DNA of 64,000 nt from NCBI RefSeq assembly GCF_004295485.1, contig NZ_CP036164.1, positions 1,550,001 to 1,614,000 on the forward strand, written 5' to 3'. The notes under the pieces were generated by a model. That model had not been told where the DNA came from. It worked only from the letters and a program-made list of their open reading frames with translations, and made no database searches. The position numbers were made by a program, and so were the translations under genes. Within the stretch, counting starts at the first letter, position 1; every line of letters starts with the position of its first letter. This DNA is from Janibacter limosus (GTDB lineage: Bacteria; Actinomycetota; Actinomycetes; Actinomycetales; Dermatophilaceae). Shown in pieces: positions 16,033-24,813 of the stretch.

Positions 16033-18084
16033 TCAGACGAGGTCCCGGGGGATGGTCCGGTCCCAGCTCTCGGCATGCACGCGTCGGTGTCCTCGTACGT
16101 CGTCCAGCTCGTAGGCGTCGAGGTCGGCGCGGATGATGAAGTCGTCCTCGGTGCAGGTGAGCACCGTGCTGGTGACGACCTCGGTGCGCCAGTCGTCCCG
16201 CTCGATCCGCCGCACGGTGCGCGTCTCCCCACGCACGGACGTCACGTCGTCCCAGCGGAAGGAGTACCACTCCGTGGTCGAGCGTCGGATGACGATGCCG
16301 GTCTCCTCGATGCGGAAGGCGCCCTGGTCGTTGACGATCTCCAGCGTGGAGACATCGGTGGCCAGGTCACGGGTGACCCGCCAGTCGTGCTCGCTCGGCT
16401 CGAGCGTCGTCGTCTCGAGATCGGGGGCCATGTCGGGCTCCGCGAAGGGAGCGATCCTCTCGTCGTCCTGCGGCCGCGGCGGACGGACGGGCACCCGCAG
16501 CACGCTGTCCGCCGGGTGGATCGTCAGCTCGGCCGCCTTCGGCGCCGGCCACACGAGCGGCCAGTAGGACGTCGACACGGACAGCCGCAGACGGTGTCCG
16601 ACGGGGAAGGAGTGCGCCACGCCGTTGAGCGGTACCTGCACGTCGTACCGCTGGCCTGGCACCAGCGGCTCGGGCTCGGTGCTCGAGTCGCGGTGCGTCA
16701 GGTTCAGGACGCCGTAGGTGATCCGGGTCGCCTCCCCCGACGGCCCGACGTCGGAGAGACGCACCGCGATCTGGGCCACCGGCTGGTCGGCCGACACGGC
16801 GACGTCGAGGCGGGGCAGACCGAAGATCTCGGTGGGCTCCGTCAGGGGTTCGCTCTCCCACACGAGGGCTCCGCCGTCCTCCTCCCGCTGGTCGTAGGGC
16901 AGATCGGGTACTGCGGCGTACGAGGCCCACTTGCCGGCGAACATCCCGACGCTGAGCGGTGAGCGGAGCGACAACGGGTCGCTGCTCCCTTCGCCCTGCT
17001 CCCCCTCGGCGAGGCTGGCCCGGGTGAGGCGGAAGGCCCGCTCACCGATGTGGGGCGATGGCCACGCGTCCTCGCCCACCCACCGTCCCGGCCGCTCCTC
17101 GTAGCAGGCGCGCGGAGGGACGCTGTCCTGCATCCACGCCCGCAGCACCGGCTCATCGTCCAGACCGGTGTCACGCCCCTTGAGCCAGTGGTCCCACCAC
17201 CGCACGAGCTCCTGGAGGAAGCCGATGGCCGGTCCGGGGACCCCGAGGTGCGGGTACTTGTGGCCCCACGGCCCGATGAGCCCGTGGCAGGGCACCTCGA
17301 GGTGCTCGAGGAGGCGGAAGATGGCGTTGGTGTAGCCGTCCGCCCAACCCCCGACCGCCATGACGGGGCACTGGATCGCGGTGTAGTCCTCGCTCACGGA
17401 GGCCGGGCGCCAGTAGTCGTCGCGGCGCTGGTGGCTCAACCAGGTGTCGAGCCACAGGCCGCTGCCCTGCAACCGCTCCACCCACATGTCGCGCCACCTG
17501 TCACCGACGACCTGCGGGTCGGGCGGGAGGCTGTTGAAGGCGAGCATGACCGTCGCCTCGGACAGGTTGTCCCCGAGCAGGCAGCCGCCCATGTAGTGCA
17601 TGTTGTCGACGTAGAGGTCCTCGGTCGCGGACGCGCTGACGATCGCCTTGAGCGCGGGAGGCTGGCGCGCGGCGACCTGCAGGCTGTTGAATCCGCCCCA
17701 CGAGATGCCCATCATCCCGACGTTGCCGTCGCACCAGTCCTGCTCCGCCAGCCAGGCGATGACGTCCTCCGCGTCCTGCAGCTCCTGCTCGCGGTACTCG
17801 TCGACGAGGACCCCGTCGGAGTCGCCGCTGCCGCGCAGGTCCACGCGGACGCAGACATAGCCGCGGGCGGCGATCCACGGGTGGTTGACCGCGTCCCGGC
17901 CGCGGGTGAGGTCGCGCTTGCGGTAGGGGATGTACTCCATGATCGCCGGGAGGGGTCCGACGTCCCCGACGGGGCGCCACACCCTGGCGGCGACGCGCTG
18001 CCCGTCACGAAGGGGGATGAAGACGTTGTCCACCACCTCGACCTCGTGGACCGATTCGTCCGTGCTCGACACCATCTGGCTCAT
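16033..18084 (-). CDS. CocE/NonD-family serine hydrolase (X-Pro dipeptidyl-peptidase S15 fold)
   Basis: An alpha/beta hydrolase of 683 residues. The catalytic domain shows MEYIPYRKRD, VRVDLRGSGDSDG, the nucleophile elbow GISWGG with Ser128, and GPWGHKYPH with the candidate catalytic His. From about 330 a jelly-roll domain follows (VGHRLRLSVSTSYWPLVWPAP), then an extra C-terminal part of about 130 residues, rich in charged beta strands (EHDWRVTRDLATDVSTLEI). Members cleave cocaine, acyl peptides or X-Pro dipeptides; the substrate here is unknown. The ATG at 18084 has GAGAGGAG upstream and overlaps the stop of the ATP-grasp gene, implying coupled translation. Confidence 0.82.
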   Translation of the reverse strand: MSQMVSSTDESVHEVEVVDNVFIPLRDGQRVAARVWRPVGDVGPLPAIMEYIPYRKRDLTRGRDAVNHPWIAARGYVCVRVDLRGSGDSDGVLVDEYREQELQDAEDVIAWLAEQDWCDGNVGMMGISWGGFNSLQVAARQPPALKAIVSASATEDLYVDNMHYMGGCLLGDNLSEATVMLAFNSLPPDPQVVGDRWRDMWVERLQGSGLWLDTWLSHQRRDDYWRPASVSEDYTAIQCPVMAVGGWADGYTNAIFRLLEHLEVPCHGLIGPWGHKYPHLGVPGPAIGFLQELVRWWDHWLKGRDTGLDDEPVLRAWMQDSVPPRACYEERPGRWVGEDAWPSPHIGERAFRLTRASLAEGEQGEGSSDPLSLRSPLSVGMFAGKWASYAAVPDLPYDQREEDGGALVWESEPLTEPTEIFGLPRLDVAVSADQPVAQIAVRLSDVGPSGEATRITYGVLNLTHRDSSTEPEPLVPGQRYDVQVPLNGVAHSFPVGHRLRLSVSTSYWPLVWPAPKAAELTIHPADSVLRVPVRPPRPQDDERIAPFAEPDMAPDLETTTLEPSEHDWRVTRDLATDVSTLEIVNDQGAFRIEETGIVIRRSTTEWYSFRWDDVTSVRGETRTVRRIERDDWRTEVVTSTVLTCTEDDFIIRADLDAYELDDVRGHRRVHAESWDRTIPRDLV

Positions 18085-19385
18085 GCGCTCCTCTCGTCGT
18101 CGACCGGCTCGAGGTCGAAGGGCAGCCGCCGCTCGATGTCCTCGATGCGCTTCGCGAGGGCGTCCACGTCGGGGGCCCCGACGTAGACGTCTGCGAGGAG
18201 GTACCGGTAGGAGTCCTGGTGGAGCAGCCGCGAGAGCCGGTCCCCCGGCTCCACCTTGAGTGCGATGCGGGTCCCCGGCCACCGCTGCTCCACCCCCTCG
18301 ATGTCACCGGCGTCGGGCACCGAGCGCACCACGGCGTCGTCGTCGTGGGTGATCCGGTACCAGGCGGCGACGTCGAGGTCACCGCGGTCCTCGGGCATGG
18401 AGGGACGGCGACCGAGGGCGACGTCGACGGCGACCTGGTGGTTGGAGCGGCCGTCGACGAGAGCGAAGAGCACGCTGTGGGACTGGGAGATGCGCGTGTT
18501 GACCTCGATGAGGCGCAGCACCTCGCGCTGCTCGTCCCACATGTACTCGGCGTTGAAGCACCCGTCGTCGAAGCCGATGTGGTGCAGCAGGGTCTCGGTC
18601 GTGGCGATCGCCTGCTCCTGCACGTGCTGCGGCACCGTCCGGGCCGGGTAGTCCAGGCGCTCAATGCTCAGGCCGGACTCGTCCTTGTGCATGTCGACCG
18701 TGCCGTGGACGGAGAACTCGCCGCCCGACACGCTGCCCTCCGGGGCGAACTGGATGCCCTCGATGATGGCTTCTGCCAGGCAGGTGGACCCCCCACCCAC
18801 GGCGGCCACCTCGTCGGGGACGTCGACCCGCGCGAGGGCCTGGTCGAAGGCGTCACCGACATCGGTGATCTCTGCGCGGAACTGCCGCACGGCCTCCTCG
18901 AGGTCCTCCGGGCCGTCGATGCGGAAGCCCAGGTTGGAGGAGTGCGCCTTGATCGGCTTGACCCAGTAGGGGAAGTCCAAGTCGATCTGGGCGGCGACGT
19001 CGTCGGCGAAGGGGTCGAAGGCCGCGAAGCCCGGCACGACGCCGGGCACGGCGCGTCGCTGCTCGAGCCGGCTCCAGTACTTGTGCTCGCACATCAGCAG
19101 GCTGCGCAGCGAGGGGGCCGGCAGTCCCCGCTCGGCCGCGAGCAGCGGGCCGAGGAGGGATGTGGGGAAGTCCCACTGGCTGACGATCGCGTCGATGCTG
19201 CCGTCGAAGCCGTCGAGCTCACGGCGGGCCCGCTCGAGCAGGGCGTCGAAGTCGTACCTGGTGTCCTCGACGAGCGACTCGTGGTCGAGCAGGTCGTGGA
19301 ACTCGTAGTCGTCTGCGTGACGGATGGTCCGCAGCTCCTCGCGATGGAGGGGCGTGAGACCCAGGACGAAGATGTTCTTGTGCAT
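18081..19385 (-). CDS. ATP-grasp domain ligase
   Basis: A 434-residue ATP-grasp enzyme of the carbamoyl-phosphate-synthase/biotin-carboxylase-like superfamily. FVLGLTPLHREELRTI opens the N-terminal domain; FPYWVKPIKAHSSNLGFR carries the ATP-binding lysine; FNAEYMWDE and LRLIEVNTRISQSHS supply the Glu and Asn that bind Mg-ATP. The enzyme should activate a carboxylate and join it to an amine or thiol; the substrate is not evident. It is the first gene of a minus-strand run with the CocE/NonD hydrolase (4-base overlap) and the FAD/Rieske oxidoreductase. The ATG at 19385 is used; the frame extends upstream without a better start. Confidence 0.8.
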   Translation of the reverse strand: MHKNIFVLGLTPLHREELRTIRHADDYEFHDLLDHESLVEDTRYDFDALLERARRELDGFDGSIDAIVSQWDFPTSLLGPLLAAERGLPAPSLRSLLMCEHKYWSRLEQRRAVPGVVPGFAAFDPFADDVAAQIDLDFPYWVKPIKAHSSNLGFRIDGPEDLEEAVRQFRAEITDVGDAFDQALARVDVPDEVAAVGGGSTCLAEAIIEGIQFAPEGSVSGGEFSVHGTVDMHKDESGLSIERLDYPARTVPQHVQEQAIATTETLLHHIGFDDGCFNAEYMWDEQREVLRLIEVNTRISQSHSVLFALVDGRSNHQVAVDVALGRRPSMPEDRGDLDVAAWYRITHDDDAVVRSVPDAGDIEGVEQRWPGTRIALKVEPGDRLSRLLHQDSYRYLLADVYVGAPDVDALAKRIEDIERRLPFDLEPVDDERSA

Positions 19386-19460
19386 GCCCCCCGCCCTACC
19401 CCGGGCGCCGTCGCTGACACATCCACGGTCAAACACGGGCTGCTGCTCCCCGGCAACGAC

Positions 19461-19498
19461 GACGGCCCCCGGGCCGCTGATGCGGGCCGGGGGCCGTC
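19461..19498 (-). terminator. Hairpin terminator after the tRNA cluster
   Basis: GACGGCCCCCGG (19461-19472) pairs with CCGGGGGCCGTC (19487-19498) in a perfect 12-bp stem. It lies directly downstream of tRNA-Val(GAC) copy 1 on the minus strand and before the ATP-grasp gene. Confidence 0.75.
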
Positions 19499-19502
19499 GA
19501 GA

Positions 19503-19577
19503 TGGTGGGCGATACTGGGATCGAACCAGTGACCTCTTCCGTGTCAGGGAAGCGCGCTACCGCTGCGCCAATCGCCC
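19503..19577 (-). tRNA. tRNA-Val (anticodon GAC), copy 1
   Basis: Acceptor GGGCGAT/ATCGCCC, D-arm GGCGCAGCGGTAGCGC, anticodon loop CTGACAC (anticodon GAC), T-arm with GGTTCGATCC. The CCA end is encoded. The same tRNA recurs at 19920-19994. Confidence 0.95.
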
Positions 19578-19604
19578 GGGTCATGCACACGATCTGCATG
19601 GTCG

Positions 19605-19675
19605 AGGTGGAGACGGGATTTGAACCCGTGTAGACGGCTTTGCAGGCCGTTGCCTCGCCTCTCGGCCACTCCACC
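19605..19675 (-). tRNA. tRNA-Cys (anticodon GCA)
   Basis: Acceptor GGTGGAG/CTCCACC with U at the discriminator position, anticodon loop CTGCAAA (anticodon GCA), T-arm with GGTTCAAATCC. CCA is not encoded. It sits between tRNA-Gly and tRNA-Val of the first set and is missing from the second set. Confidence 0.95.
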
Positions 19676-19698
19676 ACCAAAGGTGGTCTCACCTTGCG

Positions 19699-19771
19699 AG
19701 CGGATGACCGGGTTCGAACCGGCGACCTCAACCTTGGCAAGGTTGCGCTCTACCAACTGAGCTACATCCGC
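19699..19771 (-). tRNA. tRNA-Gly (anticodon GCC), copy 1
   Basis: Acceptor GCGGATG/CATCCGC, D-arm GCTCAGTTGGTAGAGC, anticodon loop TTGCCAA (anticodon GCC), T-arm with GGTTCGAACCC, discriminator U, no encoded CCA. Confidence 0.95.
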
Positions 19772-19919
19772 GTGACCCCACGTCGCTGGGAGCAACCGGG
19801 GCACGCTGAGAAACATTAACCCATCGACAGGCGACTCTCCCAACCGGGCACGCCCGGCGTGGCGCCGGGTACGACAAAGGCCCCGGGCCGCTGTCGCGAG
19901 CTCGGAGCCATGGTCGTGC

Positions 19920-19994
19920 TGGTGGGCGATACTGGGATCGAACCAGTGACCTCTTCCGTGTCAGGGAAGCGCGCTACCGCTGCGCCAATCGCCC
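19920..19994 (-). tRNA. tRNA-Val (anticodon GAC), copy 2
   Basis: The visible sequence matches copy 1 at 19503-19577, including the encoded CCA. It forms a second Gly-Val pair with the tRNA-Gly at 20037. Confidence 0.95.
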
Positions 19995-20036
19995 GGGGTG
20001 TACCCGGCACCCCCTGCGAGAGGAAGGTTCCGTCCG

Positions 20037-20109
20037 AGCGGATGACCGGGTTCGAACCGGCGACCTCAACCTTGGCAAGGTTGCGCTCTACCAACTGAGC
20101 TACATCCGC
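20037..20109 (-). tRNA. tRNA-Gly (anticodon GCC), copy 2
   Basis: Same sequence as copy 1 at 19699-19771. It is the first tRNA of the minus-strand array Gly-Val-Gly-Cys-Val. No CCA is encoded. Confidence 0.95.
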
Positions 20110-20231
20110 GCTGAAGGCCCACATCACTGCGTGCCTGCGCTGGGTGAGATTAGCCCAGAGCGTGCACAGATTCCAAACCGGGCGCGACGACCGCCTCCCG
20201 GGCGCCCGGGCCCGGCCCGTATCGTGCGGTC

Positions 20232-21914
20232 ATGTCCACCCACGAGGTCACCAACCAGGTCCCGCCCTACGGCGGTCACGACGTCTTCGGCAGCGATCCG
20301 GTCCTGTGCGAAGGGGTGGCCCGCTGGGTCCCCGAGCAGCGCCGGGAGCAGGCCGTCACCGAGCTGACCTCCCTCGGCGAGCTGGCCGGCTCGGAGCGTG
20401 CCGAGCGGTGGGCCGACCTCGCCCAGCGCAACACCCCGCGTCTGGTCACCCACGACAGGTGGGGCCACCGGGTCGACGAGGTCGAGTTCGACCCGGCGTG
20501 GCACGAGCTGATGGGTGTCGCCGCGGGCGCTGGCCTGACCGCGGCGCCGTGGACGCAGCCGCAGTCCAGTGGCGCGCACGTGCGGCGAGCCGCCGGCTTC
20601 GTCACGTGGAGCCAGGTCGAGCCGGGCCACATCTGTCCCATCACCATGACCAACGCGGCGGTCCCCGCCCTTCGCCACTCCCCCGAGCTCGCTGCCCGGT
20701 GGGAGGGCAGGCTCGCCTCCCGGGAGTACGACTTCGGCCTGCGCGAGGTGCAGACCAAGGCGGGCGCGATCGCCGGGATGGGCATGACCGAGAAGCAGGG
20801 CGGCTCGGACGTGCGCGCCAACTCGACGCTCGCGGTGCGCACCCCCGGCGGCCCGCTCACCGGTGACACCTACCGGCTGACCGGCCACAAGTGGTTCTGC
20901 TCCGCCCCGATGAGTGACGTCTTCCTCGTCCTGGCCAAGACGAGCGAGGACGCGCCACCGAGCTGCTTCCTCGTCCCCCGGGTCCTCGAGGACGGGAGCC
21001 GCAACCCCTTCGCCCTGCAGCGGCTGAAGGACAAGCTCGGCGACCGCTCCAACGCCTCCTCCGAGATCGAGCTCGACGGCACCTGGGGTGCGCTGGTCGG
21101 CGAGGAGGGAAGGGGGGTCCGCACGATCATCGAGATGGTCTCGGCGACCCGGCTGGACTGCGTCCTCGGCTCCGCGGCGACGATGCGCGCCGCGCTCACG
21201 CGGGCGGTGCACCACACGAGCCACCGCCGTGCCTTCGGCGCGACGCTCGTCGACCAGCCGCTGATGCGCAATGTCCTGACCGACCTGGCGCTGGAATCCG
21301 AGGCGGCCACGCTGCTCGGGCTGCGCATGGCGCACGCCCTCGACGAGGGTGACACCGAGCTGACCCGCCTGGGGGTGGCGGTCGGCAAGTACTGGGTGTG
21401 CAAGCGCACCTCACCCTTCGCCGCGGAGGCGATGGAGTGCCTGGGCGGCAACGGCTACGTCGAGGAGCACGGCCTGGCCCGGCTCTACCGCCAGGCGCCG
21501 CTCAACTCGATCTGGGAGGGCTCGGGCAATGTCAACGCGCTCGACGTGCTCCGGGCGATCTCCCGCGAGCCCGCGTCGCTCATGGCGCTGCTCAAGGAGG
21601 CCTCGACGGCCCGTGGCCACCTGCCGGTGCTCGACGCCGCCCTCGACGAGCTGGAGCGCGACTGCGCGGGTCTCGCGGCGCTCGACGGCGCAGAGGTGGC
21701 GACGGGTGCACGCAGGCTCGTCGAGCGGCTGGCCCTCACCCTCCAGGCGAGCCTGATGGTGCTGCACTCCCCCGGCGAGATGGCCGAGGCCTTCGTCGCG
21801 TCGCGGCTGGGCGGGGCGAGCGGCGCGAGCTTCGGCACCCTCGACGCCGGGCTGGTGACCCTCGCCGGCGCCACCGCCATCGACCGCGCCAGCGTCGGGT
21901 CCACAGCCCCCTGA
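20232..21914 (+). CDS. AidB-like acyl-CoA dehydrogenase family flavoprotein
   Basis: A 560-residue acyl-CoA-dehydrogenase-fold protein with the longer C-terminal region of the AidB branch. Diagnostic pieces are MGMTEKQGGSDVRANST (flavin-contact loop), LTGHKWFCSAPMSDVFLVLA, RLDCVLGSAATMRAAL, HRRAFGATLVDQPLMRNVL and AMECLGGNGYVEEHGLARLYRQAPLNSIWEGSGNV read in segments. E. coli AidB is an alkylation-induced, DNA-binding flavoprotein; whether this homologue protects DNA or oxidises an acyl-CoA is open. It has its own strand region between the tRNA array and a strong bidirectional terminator, and its stop codon lies in the first of three 15-bp repeats. Confidence 0.85.
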   Translation: MSTHEVTNQVPPYGGHDVFGSDPVLCEGVARWVPEQRREQAVTELTSLGELAGSERAERWADLAQRNTPRLVTHDRWGHRVDEVEFDPAWHELMGVAAGAGLTAAPWTQPQSSGAHVRRAAGFVTWSQVEPGHICPITMTNAAVPALRHSPELAARWEGRLASREYDFGLREVQTKAGAIAGMGMTEKQGGSDVRANSTLAVRTPGGPLTGDTYRLTGHKWFCSAPMSDVFLVLAKTSEDAPPSCFLVPRVLEDGSRNPFALQRLKDKLGDRSNASSEIELDGTWGALVGEEGRGVRTIIEMVSATRLDCVLGSAATMRAALTRAVHHTSHRRAFGATLVDQPLMRNVLTDLALESEAATLLGLRMAHALDEGDTELTRLGVAVGKYWVCKRTSPFAAEAMECLGGNGYVEEHGLARLYRQAPLNSIWEGSGNVNALDVLRAISREPASLMALLKEASTARGHLPVLDAALDELERDCAGLAALDGAEVATGARRLVERLALTLQASLMVLHSPGEMAEAFVASRLGGASGASFGTLDAGLVTLAGATAIDRASVGSTAP

Positions 21915-21953
21915 CCCCGCAGCTCCTGACCCCGCAGCCCCCTGACCCCGCAT
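21907..21953. repeat. Three short tandem repeats at the gene end
   Basis: Units of 15-16 bases built on CCCTGACCCCGCAG begin at 21907, 21923 and 21938. The first contains the stop codon of the AidB-like gene, so the array is 3' untranslated sequence. It may come from slippage. Confidence 0.65.
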
Positions 21954-22001
21954 TTCCTTAAGGTCGTACCCCTCTGGGTGCGTACGACCTTAAGGAAATG
22001 C
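21950..22001. terminator. Bidirectional terminator, 20-bp perfect inverted repeat
   Basis: The arms 21950-21969 and 21982-22001 are perfectly complementary around a 12-base loop. They separate the converging AidB-like and PPK2 genes. The stem holds CCTTAAGGTCGT, a word also found in the terminator at 57599. Confidence 0.85.
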
Positions 22002-22010
22002 GCACTCCCA

Positions 22011-22883
22011 TCAGCTCTTCTCGAGCCGCGCCTGCTGCTCCGCGACGTCGAAGTCCGCCTCGGGCCACTGCGGGTCGAGCTGCTGGAGGTGCTCGTGCAG
22101 CAGGTTCATCACCGCGAGGCGGGCGAACCACTTGCGGTCGGCGGGCACGACGTACCAGGGCGCGGCGTCGGTCGAGCACTTGTCGATGATGGCCTGGTAG
22201 GCCTGCTGGTAGTCGTCCCAGCGCTCGCGCTCGTCGATGTCGCCGGGGTTGAACTTCCAGTACTTGTCGGGACGGTCCAGGCGCTCGGCCAGGCGCGCCT
22301 TCTGCTCGTCCTTGCTGATGTGGAGCATCACCTTGATGATCGTCGTGTCCTGGTCGACGACGCCCTGCTCGAAGGTGTTGATCTGCCCGTAACGGCGCGA
22401 CCACTGGGCCTTGGGCACCAGGTCGTGGACCCGCACGATCAGCACGTCCTCGTAGTGGCTGCGGTCGAAGACACCAATCATCCCCGGTGTCGGCAGGGCA
22501 TTGCGGATGCGCCAGAGGAAGGGGTGCTTCTGCTCCTCCGTGCTCGGCGCCTTGAAGCTCGTGATCTGCACGCCCTGCGGGTCGACGGCGCCGACGGCGT
22601 GGCGCATGATCCCGCCCTTGCCCGAGGTGTCCATGCCCTGCACGACGAGCAGGATGCTGCGGGTACCCCCCGCGCGGGACTCGGCGAAGAGTCGCTCCTG
22701 CAGCTCGGAGACGGGCTCGGTGAGCGCGTCCAGCGCCACCTTGCCCGCGTCCTTGTCACCGTCGAAGCCCGGGGTGCTCCGCGGATCGATCGAGGCGAGG
22801 TCCGTGCCCGGGTCGGCACGCAATGCCTCGCTGAAGGGGGTGGGAGAGGACGACTTCTTGCCTGACTTCTTGTCCTTGGCCAT
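22011..22883 (-). CDS. ppk2: PPK2-family polyphosphate kinase
   Basis: A 290-residue single-domain PPK2 protein that moves phosphate between inorganic polyphosphate and nucleotides. It has the Walker A loop QGMDTSGKGG, the Walker B region GVFDRSHYEDVLIVRVHDL, the lid segment KYWKFNPGDIDERERWDDY, and APWYVVPADRKWFARLAV. The lysine-rich N-terminus is typical. Which nucleotide it prefers (AMP, ADP or GDP) cannot be read safely from the sequence. It stands alone between a bidirectional terminator and the divergent RibD-C gene. Confidence 0.88.
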   Translation of the reverse strand: MAKDKKSGKKSSSPTPFSEALRADPGTDLASIDPRSTPGFDGDKDAGKVALDALTEPVSELQERLFAESRAGGTRSILLVVQGMDTSGKGGIMRHAVGAVDPQGVQITSFKAPSTEEQKHPFLWRIRNALPTPGMIGVFDRSHYEDVLIVRVHDLVPKAQWSRRYGQINTFEQGVVDQDTTIIKVMLHISKDEQKARLAERLDRPDKYWKFNPGDIDERERWDDYQQAYQAIIDKCSTDAAPWYVVPADRKWFARLAVMNLLHEHLQQLDPQWPEADFDVAEQQARLEKS

Positions 22884-22929
22884 CCCGGCATCATGTCAGC
22901 CGGACCCGGTGTGGGGCAGACTTCGACGC

Positions 22930-23604
22930 ATGCGGGTTCTCATCGCCGACGACGCTCCCTTCGACGTCCAGCCCGGCGCCACCGTCGGTGACGCCGAGAT
23001 CGACGCCCTCTACGCGAGCACCGGTCCGCTGCTGCGCCTCAACTTCGTCGCGACGCTCGACGGCGCGGCCAACGGCCCTGACGGCGTGTCCGGGTCGATC
23101 AACTCCGGGGCCGACCACCAGGGCTTCGCGGCCATGCGGCGCGCGGCCGATGTCCTGCTCGTGGGGGCCGGCACCGTGCGCGCGGAGGAGTACGGCCCGG
23201 CGAAGACTCCCCTCGTCGTCGTCTCGAGCAAGCCCACACTGCCGCAGTCCGCGCAGGGCGCGAATGTCGTGCTCGCGACCACCGAGTCCTCGGGCGCGGT
23301 CGAGAGCGACCGGGTGTGGATCTGCGGCGAGGACCGTGTCGACGTGGCGCGCGTGATCGAGCGGGCGAGAGAGGCCTTCGGCCCCCACGTGCTGTGCGAA
23401 GGGGGCCCCACCCTCGCTGCCGAGCTGGTCGCCGCCGGGCTGGTCGACGAGCTGGGCCTGTCGTGGACGCCCCACCTGGTCGGCGGCGCCCGAAGCACCC
23501 ATCCACGCATCCTGGACGGCACGGACGTCGACGTGGACCTCACCTGCCGGCACCTGCTCGAGGAGGACGGCACCCTGCTCGGGCTCTGGCGAGTGACCCG
23601 CTAG
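22930..23604 (+). CDS. RibD C-terminal-domain reductase (pyrimidine reductase / DHFR-like)
   Basis: A 224-residue protein with the dihydrofolate-reductase-like fold of the RibD C-terminal domain. Motifs include LRLNFVATLDGAANGPDG near the substrate site, ADVLLVGAGTVRAEEYGPA (NADPH loop) and HVLCEGGPTLAAELVAAGLVDEL. RibD reductase reduces the ribosylaminopyrimidine intermediate of riboflavin synthesis, but no deaminase domain or other rib gene is nearby, so a separate reductase role is equally possible. The ATG at 22930 is chosen because upstream sequence lies over the PPK2 gene. It ends in a CTAG shared with the converging hydrolase gene. Confidence 0.78.
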   Translation: MRVLIADDAPFDVQPGATVGDAEIDALYASTGPLLRLNFVATLDGAANGPDGVSGSINSGADHQGFAAMRRAADVLLVGAGTVRAEEYGPAKTPLVVVSSKPTLPQSAQGANVVLATTESSGAVESDRVWICGEDRVDVARVIERAREAFGPHVLCEGGPTLAAELVAAGLVDELGLSWTPHLVGGARSTHPRILDGTDVDVDLTCRHLLEEDGTLLGLWRVTR

Positions 23605-24773
23605 CGCACGAACTCGGTCACGACGGACTCCCAGCGCCGGGGGTCGACATTCCACTCCTTGCAGTGCCGGGCCAGCGACCACGGCTCGAAGGTGATCAGG
23701 TCCGGCCGGGCGGAGGCGAGCGCCTCGCTGGGTCCGACGGGCACGAACTCGTCGTCGCGTGAGTGGATGAGCAGCATCCTGTGGGACAGCTCGTCGGCGC
23801 GCTTGACCCAGTTGGTCCGGGCGACGTCGACGCTCTCGGAGACGCCCACGAGGCGCTTGGCCCAGTGCTGGCCCATGAGGGCGCTGGCCAGGATCCCGAT
23901 CGGCGCCGGCACCCGGTGCAGCGCCGCATGGTGGCGCAGGACGTCCCCCCAGTCGACGACGGGCCCGTCGAGCACCGCGCGGGAGACGACGGACGACAGC
24001 GGGGAGCGGTCGAGGAACTGCAGGACGATCGCGCCGCCCATCGACCAGCCGACGAGCACGATCTCGTGGGCGCCTCGGGCGAGCGCGAGCTTGATCGCGT
24101 CCTCGATGTCGCGCCACTCGGACAGCCCGAGGTTGTAGCGGCCATCGGGCCCCTCCGGCGCATCACCGTCGTTGCGGTAGCTCGGGACCAGGCAGGTCAG
24201 ACCAGCGGCATGCATGGCCGGGATCGCCCGCAGGGCCTCGTGCCGACGCGCGCCCCGCCCGTGGACGAGCACCGCCCAGCGGGAGCCGTCACCGTGCTCG
24301 CTCGGCACCACCCAGGCCGGCATCGGACCCAGCTCGGTGGGTACGGCGATGTCCTCGTGCTCGAGCCCCAGGTCGGACCGGGGGTCGCCGCCGTAGTAGT
24401 AGCCGTTGAACCGGGCCGAACCGGTCTGCAGGACACCGCTGTCGACACCCAGCAGCTCACGGCGCACGGTCTGGCGGCGGTGGTCGACCTCGAGCATCGC
24501 GCCGATCCGGGCATGACCCCGACCGCCGTCGAGCCACAGACCGTAGCGTCCGGGGACCAGCAGGTCGGGCGGACCCGAGAGGGTCAGGCTGTCGGAGTGG
24601 ATGACGTGGATCTGGGTGTCGTCGGGGCGGACGAGGTCGGGCGTGAGCACCTTGCGGGCGAAGTAGGTCGCCCCACCCATCCACACCGAGCCCGCGCCGG
24701 CGAGCGCCGAGCCCACGGCCACCGAGCCGTAGGTCAGCGCCTTCTGGGCCCCCGTCGTCTTTGCCACCTGCAC
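23601..24773 (-). CDS. Alpha/beta hydrolase with N-terminal hydrophobic segment
   Basis: A 390-residue hydrolase. A hydrophobic stretch at about 13-33 (LTYGSVAVGSALAGAGSVWMGG) may anchor it in the membrane. A family-specific region precedes the hydrolase core from about 165: WAVLVHGRGARRHEAL, LVPSYRNDGDAPEG, the nucleophile elbow VGWSMGGA, RAVLDGPVVDWGD, and IHSRDDEFVPVGPS supplying the acid. The catalytic His is likely in SLARHCKEW. Actinobacteria commonly carry this type; its substrate is unknown. The stop is shared with the RibD-C gene (CTAG). Upstream, the divergent ligase gene starts 40 bases away. Confidence 0.8.
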   Translation of the reverse strand: MQVAKTTGAQKALTYGSVAVGSALAGAGSVWMGGATYFARKVLTPDLVRPDDTQIHVIHSDSLTLSGPPDLLVPGRYGLWLDGGRGHARIGAMLEVDHRRQTVRRELLGVDSGVLQTGSARFNGYYYGGDPRSDLGLEHEDIAVPTELGPMPAWVVPSEHGDGSRWAVLVHGRGARRHEALRAIPAMHAAGLTCLVPSYRNDGDAPEGPDGRYNLGLSEWRDIEDAIKLALARGAHEIVLVGWSMGGAIVLQFLDRSPLSSVVSRAVLDGPVVDWGDVLRHHAALHRVPAPIGILASALMGQHWAKRLVGVSESVDVARTNWVKRADELSHRMLLIHSRDDEFVPVGPSEALASARPDLITFEPWSLARHCKEWNVDPRRWESVVTEFVR

Positions 24774-24813
24774 ATGGTCTCAAAACTCTTGCCGTACGGG
24801 CAGAATGTGACGA

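Noticed and set aside
16085..18282. Extended N-terminus of the CocE/NonD protein to 18282
   Set aside because: The extension lies wholly inside the ATP-grasp gene; the ATG at 18084 has a strong ribosome site.
21907..21953. Short tandem repeats as a possible CRISPR array
   Set aside because: The units are 15-16 bases without spacers and no cas gene is near.
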